Below are positions 57,901 to 64,000 of a stretch of DNA of 64,000 bases, piece by piece. The number at the start of each line of letters is the position of its first letter. Position 1 is the stretch's first letter. The notes beneath the pieces were generated by a model. The model did no database searches. It was not told where the DNA came from and saw only the letters and a list, made by a program, of their open reading frames with translations. The DNA comes from Dreissena polymorpha (Eukaryota; Mollusca; Bivalvia; Myida; Dreissenidae): positions 12,743,304 to 12,807,303 of the forward strand of contig NC_068360.1 in the NCBI RefSeq assembly GCF_020536995.1, given 5' to 3'. The position numbers were made by a program, and so were the translations under genes.

Positions 57901-60900
57901 CTTTAGGTTACAATATACTAAATCTTTTTGGAGTGCAATGCTATAATCTTTAAAAACCTGAACATCATTTATAAGAAGACACAATTCTCTGTGTGGGCAC
58001 TTGCCATGACTTTATTTTAGAATGTTTCTTTGTGCATGTGGTAGGGAAAACATTGATGTTTAACAGAAATTCACTCATTTGCTTGAAGGTTAAAGACTAC
58101 ATGAGACTTTGACAGATGGCGGGAAACCCACATCCACTGGTACGAACCCGGTAAATTGATGGCTGTAAAACAGTGACCGCTGATTCGCATCGAGTTCTTT
58201 CTTGCAAAACGCATGACCCCCCCTTTTTTATTGTCTAAATCATTGCGACTTGGAATGCTCTTTAAGAAAAGGTATGGTTATGGGGGTCTCTATGCGCAAA
58301 AGTTTGACTTTATTTTTTGTTGAAGTTATTGCTTTTACATTGAATTTGTGTAGGAAATCTTTTGGTATATTGTAACCTAAACTAGCTTTAGGTAGAAATG
58401 AAATATCATCTGCAAGTGCAAAATATGACTGGGAAGCTGATTTTTGGTCATTTCTTAACAAAAGAGAAGAAAATAAGTGCCTTAAATGCATGAATTCAGA
58501 TAATTTGACCTGGAATAGTTGTTTTTCAAGTTGACCCCCACCCTGATATAGCCAAATAAGGGCTAAATTGCTTTCCGACTTGAATTCAAAGGCATATTGG
58601 TTGACCATGTAGCGTTAGTGTGCTACATGAAGTCAGAATCAACGCCAGGAACTCCGTGATCCAGTAACGCAACAATAGCTAGTGCATAAAGCATGAACAT
58701 TCAAACAGAGCCCCATTTCACCGACATGGAATGGCGGACATTTTTACAGTTTGGACAGTGCAGCAGACACTTAATTGAGGCAGCCTTCATATTTAGTGCA
58801 ATCATGAACATAACAAGGTTTATTACTTCATATTATTCATAAAAATACACTAAAAATACTTAAGTGCATGTTTTTTGCCATTTTATATCTATTTTTTATT
58901 GGGAATTTTGACTTTTTCAGGTAGAGGAATGTGTGCAACTAAGCCGAGGGCCACTGGATAAGGGTTGTTGATGGTAAAACAGGTAATAATACTAAATTAT
59001 TATCATGTACGCAAGCAAATAAGCATATTTATGATGCTTAAGGTGTGAAATACTGTCATAATCAGGTTTGTGGTCACTCAAACCCTTGCCGCCTTGCAAT
59101 TCCCCGTGCAGTTTGTATGGATAGTTCCGCGTCCTGACACGTAAAGCTCGCGCTTTGTTGGCAGCAGAAGTTGGCACTTAACAGGTTTATCCTTGTTCCT
59201 AAGCATGTATGCAGTGCATCTGAGTTGATATGCTACTTGTAACCCTACAATTAGCTTGTGTTTGGTATTGTTTTCTCACAATATGCTTACAGTCATGGTC
59301 CCGGCTTGAAAGGATGTGGCGTCCGACTTAAACATAGGATTGTTGTAGCAAGTGTCCCCTTCATCATTGACCTTAGAGGGATCTTTTTGCCAAAATGTGG
59401 CACTTTCAGCAACCAGTTTAGTTTTTCATTTGGTACATGCTTCTCTCATTCAGTGATTTATGGGAAGTATTGACCTTATTTGCTTGTCTTTGCATACAAA
59501 GGTGACATGGATCAATGATATGTGTTGTGTTGAGAATTCTGCGGGAAGCTGTGTCCCCAGAAGATGTACTAGAAACCTCTTTCAGGAAGCCTGCATTGAT
59601 CTGAGCTGCCTTTCTGCCCCTGTTACTTCATAGAACTTCATTTCTAAGCTTATAATGCTCTCCAACATATATGTATCTTGTTCATTTTAACCTTTCCTTC
59701 TAGTTTAAACCCCCAAAATGAGCATTTTTGTCTTTCGCTCAGTTATTAACGCCCATTTTGACCAGATTGCCACCATAAAAATAGTCAAAAGTACTTGTTT
59801 TGCGCCCAAAATATGAAATTTTGTATTCTCTTGAACCTCTGAATGACAGCTGGCAGAGCATATTGACCATCTGCTGCAGTTTTAAAGGCACCCATGGCAT
59901 TATATGCTAGAATATACCATTTGCGACTGGTAAATAAATGGGCTCCGAGCAACAAGGCGCTTTCAAGATTTCACACTTTTATAAGTGTGAAACAACAAGT
60001 TATAGGAAGCTTATTGATTTCTACACTTCAAAGTATCTTTGATCTCTCATTTTTGCTTATTTGTTGTTTGTCTTGGATGAAATTGGATATTTTTGCTGGG
60101 AAATTGACATTTTTGGGGGTATTTAAAAAAAACACACACAAAAAAGACATTATCAAAATTGCTTAGAGTGAAAATATCTGACAAGTTCATTCTTTCCCCA
60201 CCCCGCATAAGCCCCACGTGCCTGTCCATATGGTTTGTTTTGGTATTTTGTTGCAGATATTGAACACAACAGCTTTAACTCTTAAAGGGACATTTAAGCT
60301 TTAACAGCCCTTAAATCGCCTTCTTCGGACCGAAAACACCCGCATGTGAAAATGTGATCTAAAATGGCCAAATGGACAGATAATCCAGCCAAACTTAATA
60401 TATTGGTGCAATATGAATAGGAAGATAATAATATGCAAGAAAAACACATTTCATGCAGAACATATTTTCCTTTAGGTTACAATATACTAAATCTTTTTGG
60501 AGTGCAATGCTATACTCTTTAAAAACCTGAACATCATTTATAAGAAGACACAATTCTCTGTGTGGGCACTTGCCATGACTTTATTTTAGAATGTTTCTTT
60601 GTGCATGTGGTAGGGAAAACATTGATGTTTAACAGAAATTCACTCATTTGCTTGAAGGTTAAAGACTACATGAGACTTTGACAGATGGCGGGAAACCCAC
60701 ATCCACTGGTACGAACCCGGGTAAATTGATGGCTGTAAAACAGTGACCGCTGATTCGCATCGAGTTCTTTCTTGCAAAACGCATGACCCCCCTTTTTTAT
60801 TGTCTAAATCATTGCGACTTGGAATGCTCTTTAAGAAAAGGTATGGTTATGGGGGTCTCTATGCGCAAAAGTTTGACTTTATTTTTTGTTGAAGTTATTG

Positions 60901-63516
60901 CTTTTACATTGAATTTGTGTAGGAAATCTTTTGGTATATTGTAACCTAAACTAGCTTTAGGTAGAAATGAAATATCATCTGCAAGTGCAAAATATGACTG
61001 GGAAAGCTGATTTTTGGTCATTTCTTAACAAAAGAGAAGAAAATAAGTGCCTTAAATGCATGAATTCAGATAATTTGACCTGGAATAGTTGTTTTTCAAG
61101 TTGACCCCCACCCTGATATAGCCAAATAAGGGCTAAATTGCTTTCCGACTTGAATTCAAAGGCATATTGGTTGACCATGTAGCGTTAGTGTGCTACATGA
61201 AGTCAGAATTCAACGCCAGGAACTCCGTGATCCAGTAACGCAACAATAGCTAGTGCATAAAGCATGAACATTCAAACAGAGCCCCATTTCACCGACATGG
61301 AATGGCGGACATTTTTACAGTTTGGACAGTGCAGCAGACACTTAATTGAGGCAGCCTTCATATTTAGTGCAATCATGAACATAACAAGGTTTATTACTTC
61401 ATATTATTCATAAAAATACACTAAAAATACTTAAGTGCATGTTTTTTGCCATTTTATATCTATTTTTTATTGGGAATTTTGACTTTTTCAGGTAGAGGAA
61501 TGTGTGCAACTAAGCCGAGGGCCACTGGATAAGGGTTGTTGATGGTAAAACAGGTAATAATACTAAATTATTATCATGTACGCAAGCAAATAAGCATATT
61601 TATGATGCTTAAGGTGTGAAATACTGTCATAATCAGGTTTGTGGTCACTCAAACCCTTGCCGCCTTGCAATTCCCCGTGCAGTTTGTATGGATAGTTCCG
61701 CGTCCTGACACGTAAAGCTCGCGCTTTGTTGGCAGCAGAAGTTGGCACTTAACAGGTTTATCCTTGTTCCTAAGCATGTATGCAGTGCATCTGAGTTGAT
61801 ATGCTACTTGTAACCCTACAATTAGCTTGTGTTTGGTATTGTTTTCTCACAATATGCTTACAGTCATGGTCCCGGCTTGAAAGGATGTGGCGTCCGACTT
61901 AAACATAGGATTGTTGTAGCAAGTGTCCCCTTCATCATTGACCTTAGAGGGATCTTTTTGCCAAAATGTGGCACTTTCAGCAACCAGTTTAGTTTTTCAT
62001 TTGGTACATGCTTCTCTCATTCAGTGATTTATGGGAAGTATTGACCTTATTTGCTTGTCTTTGCATACAAAGGTGACATGGATCAATGATATGTGTTGTG
62101 TTGAGAATTCTGCGGGAAGCTGTGTCCCCAGAAGATGTACTAGAAACCTCTTTCAGGAAGCCTGCATTGATCTGAGCTGCCTTTCTGCCCCTGTTACTTC
62201 ATAGAACTTCATTTCTAAGCTTATAATGCTCTCCAACATATATGTATCTTGTTCATTTTAACCTTTCCTTCTAGTTTAAACCCCCAAAATGAGCATTTTT
62301 GTCTTTCGCTCAGTTATTAACGCCCATTTTGACCAGATTGCCACCATAAAAATAGTCAAAAGTACTTGTTTTGCGCCCAAAATATGAAATTTTGTATTCT
62401 CTTGAACCTCTGAATGACAGCTGGCAGAGCATATTGACCATCTGCTGCAGTTTAAAGGCACCCATGGCATTATATGCTAGAATATACCATTTGCGACTGG
62501 TAAATAAATGGGCTCCGAGCAACAAGGCGCTTTCAAGATTTCACACTTTTATAAGTGTGAAACAACAAGTTATAGGAAGCTTATTGATTTCTACACTTCA
62601 AAGTATCTTTGATCTCTCATTTTTGCTTATTTGTTGTTTGTCTTGGATGAAATTGGATATTTTTGCTGGGAAATTGACATTTTTTGGGGGTATTTAAAAA
62701 AAACACACACAAAAAAGACATTATCAAAATTGCTTAGAGTGAAAATATCTGACAAGTTCATTCTTTCCCCACCCCGCATAAGCCCCACGTGCCTGTCCAT
62801 ATGGTTTGTTTTGGTATTTTGTTGCAGATATTGAACACAACAGCTTTAACTCTTAAAGGGACATTTAAGCTTTAACAGCCCTTAAATCGCCTTCTTCGGA
62901 CCGAAAACACCCGCATGTGAAAATGTGATCTAAAATGGCCAAATGGACAGATAATCCAGCCAAACTTAATATATTGGTGCAATATGAATAGGAAGATAAT
63001 AATATGCAAGAAAAACACATTTCATGCAGAACATATTTTTCCTTTAGGTTACAATATACTAAATCTTTTTGGAGTGCAATGCTATACTCTTTAAAACCTG
63101 AACATCATTTATAAGAAGACACAATTCTCTGTGTGGGCACTTGCCATGACTTTATTTTAGAATGTTTCTTTGTGCATGTGGTAGGGAAAACATTGATGTT
63201 TAACAGAAATTCACTCATTTGCTTGAAGGTTAAAGACTACATGAGACTTTGACAGATGGCGGGAAACCCACATCCACTGGTACGAACCCGGTAAATTGAT
63301 GGCTGTAAAACAGTGACCGCTGATTCGCATCGAGTTCTTTCTTGCAAAACGCATGACCCCCCTTTTTTATTGTCTAAATCATTGCGACTTGGAATGCTCT
63401 TTAAGAAAAGGTATGGTTATGGGGGTCTCTATGCGCAAAAGTTTGACTTTATTTTTTGTTGAAGTTATTGCTTTTACATTGAATTTGTGTAGGAAATCTT
63501 TTGGTATATTGTAACC
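54946..63516. repeat. 2.57-kb tandem repeat, about 3.3 copies
   Basis: Copies start near 54946, 57509, 60077 and 62646 (the last is about 870 bp, truncated at 63516). Equivalent points lie 2568 and 2570 bp apart. Copies 2 and 3 are almost identical. Copy 1, next to the gap, differs by scattered substitutions and many single-base homopolymer indels. A minus-strand frame of 122 codons (58240-58608) is open only in copy 2 and frame-shifted in copies 1 and 3, so I do not call it coding. No transposase, reverse transcriptase or RNA gene was recognised in the unit. Confidence 0.97.
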
Positions 63517-64000
63517 TATATATTAGATTCAAAATGTAGGTACATATACTATAATATATTGGGTAGTGCATGTCAGCGGCGCTAGTGGAACACACCTGAC
63601 GAATTTCCATCAAGCCCGCGCGCTTGGCCCTGATGACATGACCTACTTAATATTACAATAAAGGAATGCTGGTGGCTTGCTCTTGTCTATCGCATGCTCT
63701 CTCGAATTTTTCTTATTATTTGGTTTACAGTGCATGATATTTGTTATATGTGCGACGAGTAAGCAGTATAATTTAGGAAAGTAACAGTATATCCGCACTG
63801 CAATCTTCTCTTAAAAAGACATAAAGCGAGGCTAGTTTAATATTAGTACATGCCAGCATATAAAAGGTACAATGCCCCTTTTCAAATATTTGATTGCATA
63901 TTTGTATCCGTTTTCGAGTATTGAATTATATTTACTGACTATGACAGCAATAATACTCAATTCAATCCCATCCTCTAATTAGTAAGAAACCGTGACATCT
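63517..64000. other. Unique sequence after the 2.57-kb array
   Basis: Identity with the repeat unit stops after gtatattgtaaccta. The following 480 bp are not recognised. Confidence 0.5.

Noticed and set aside
58240-58608. 122-codon minus-strand frame in the 2.57-kb repeat
   Set aside because: Open only in copy 2. Copies 1 and 3 share one extra base that shifts the frame, so the consensus unit is not coding.

Overview
This is a eukaryotic, intron-containing, AT-rich window. It most resembles a bivalve mollusc, by inference: short GC-rich exons sit in AT-rich introns, tumour necrosis factor (TNF) ligand genes are tandemly expanded, and there are molluscan-style tRNA-SINEs, foldback elements and a very heavy load of minisatellites. 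No bacterial-style gene organisation is present.

The coding content is a plus-strand cluster of TNF-superfamily ligand loci. Locus A is only a last exon (1373-1636); its upstream exons lie outside the window. Locus B (31098-38261) is a complete five-exon type II membrane ligand, predicted 375 aa, with a transmembrane segment, a stalk, an RQKR furin-type site, a lysine-rich linker and an ectodysplasin (EDA)-like TNF homology domain. A second EDA-like last exon (39049-39330) follows it and looks like an alternative 3' terminal exon. Locus C (43905-49437) is a complete six-exon ligand of 316 aa that also has an RQKR site. Locus D (51054-53513) holds three homologous TNF-domain exons without N-terminal exons. 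Its middle exon is out of frame, so D is either a decaying paralogue or a damaged alternative cassette of C.

The rest is dominated by repeats. Minisatellite arrays have units of 33, 39, about 112, 50, 57/58, about 60, 53/63, 29, 28, 30 and 42 bp. A 2.57-kb unit is tandemly repeated about 3.3 times next to a 100-N assembly gap. Several arrays sit just upstream of the first TNF-domain exon of B, C and D. Mobile elements include two tRNA-related elements, several short inverted-repeat elements, a 973-bp foldback element inserted inside a minisatellite, and a probable LINE reverse-transcriptase fragment. Three further exon-like stretches (4417-4543, 7510-7631, 9471-9608) and one small ORF (53728-53940) are not recognised.

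Functionally, B and C would encode trimeric ligands made at the cell surface and released by furin-type proteases to bind TNF receptors. The most interesting signals are the repeated architecture of one N-terminal module followed by two TNF-domain cassettes, and a 42-bp minisatellite whose unit looks like the 3' splice site it abuts.
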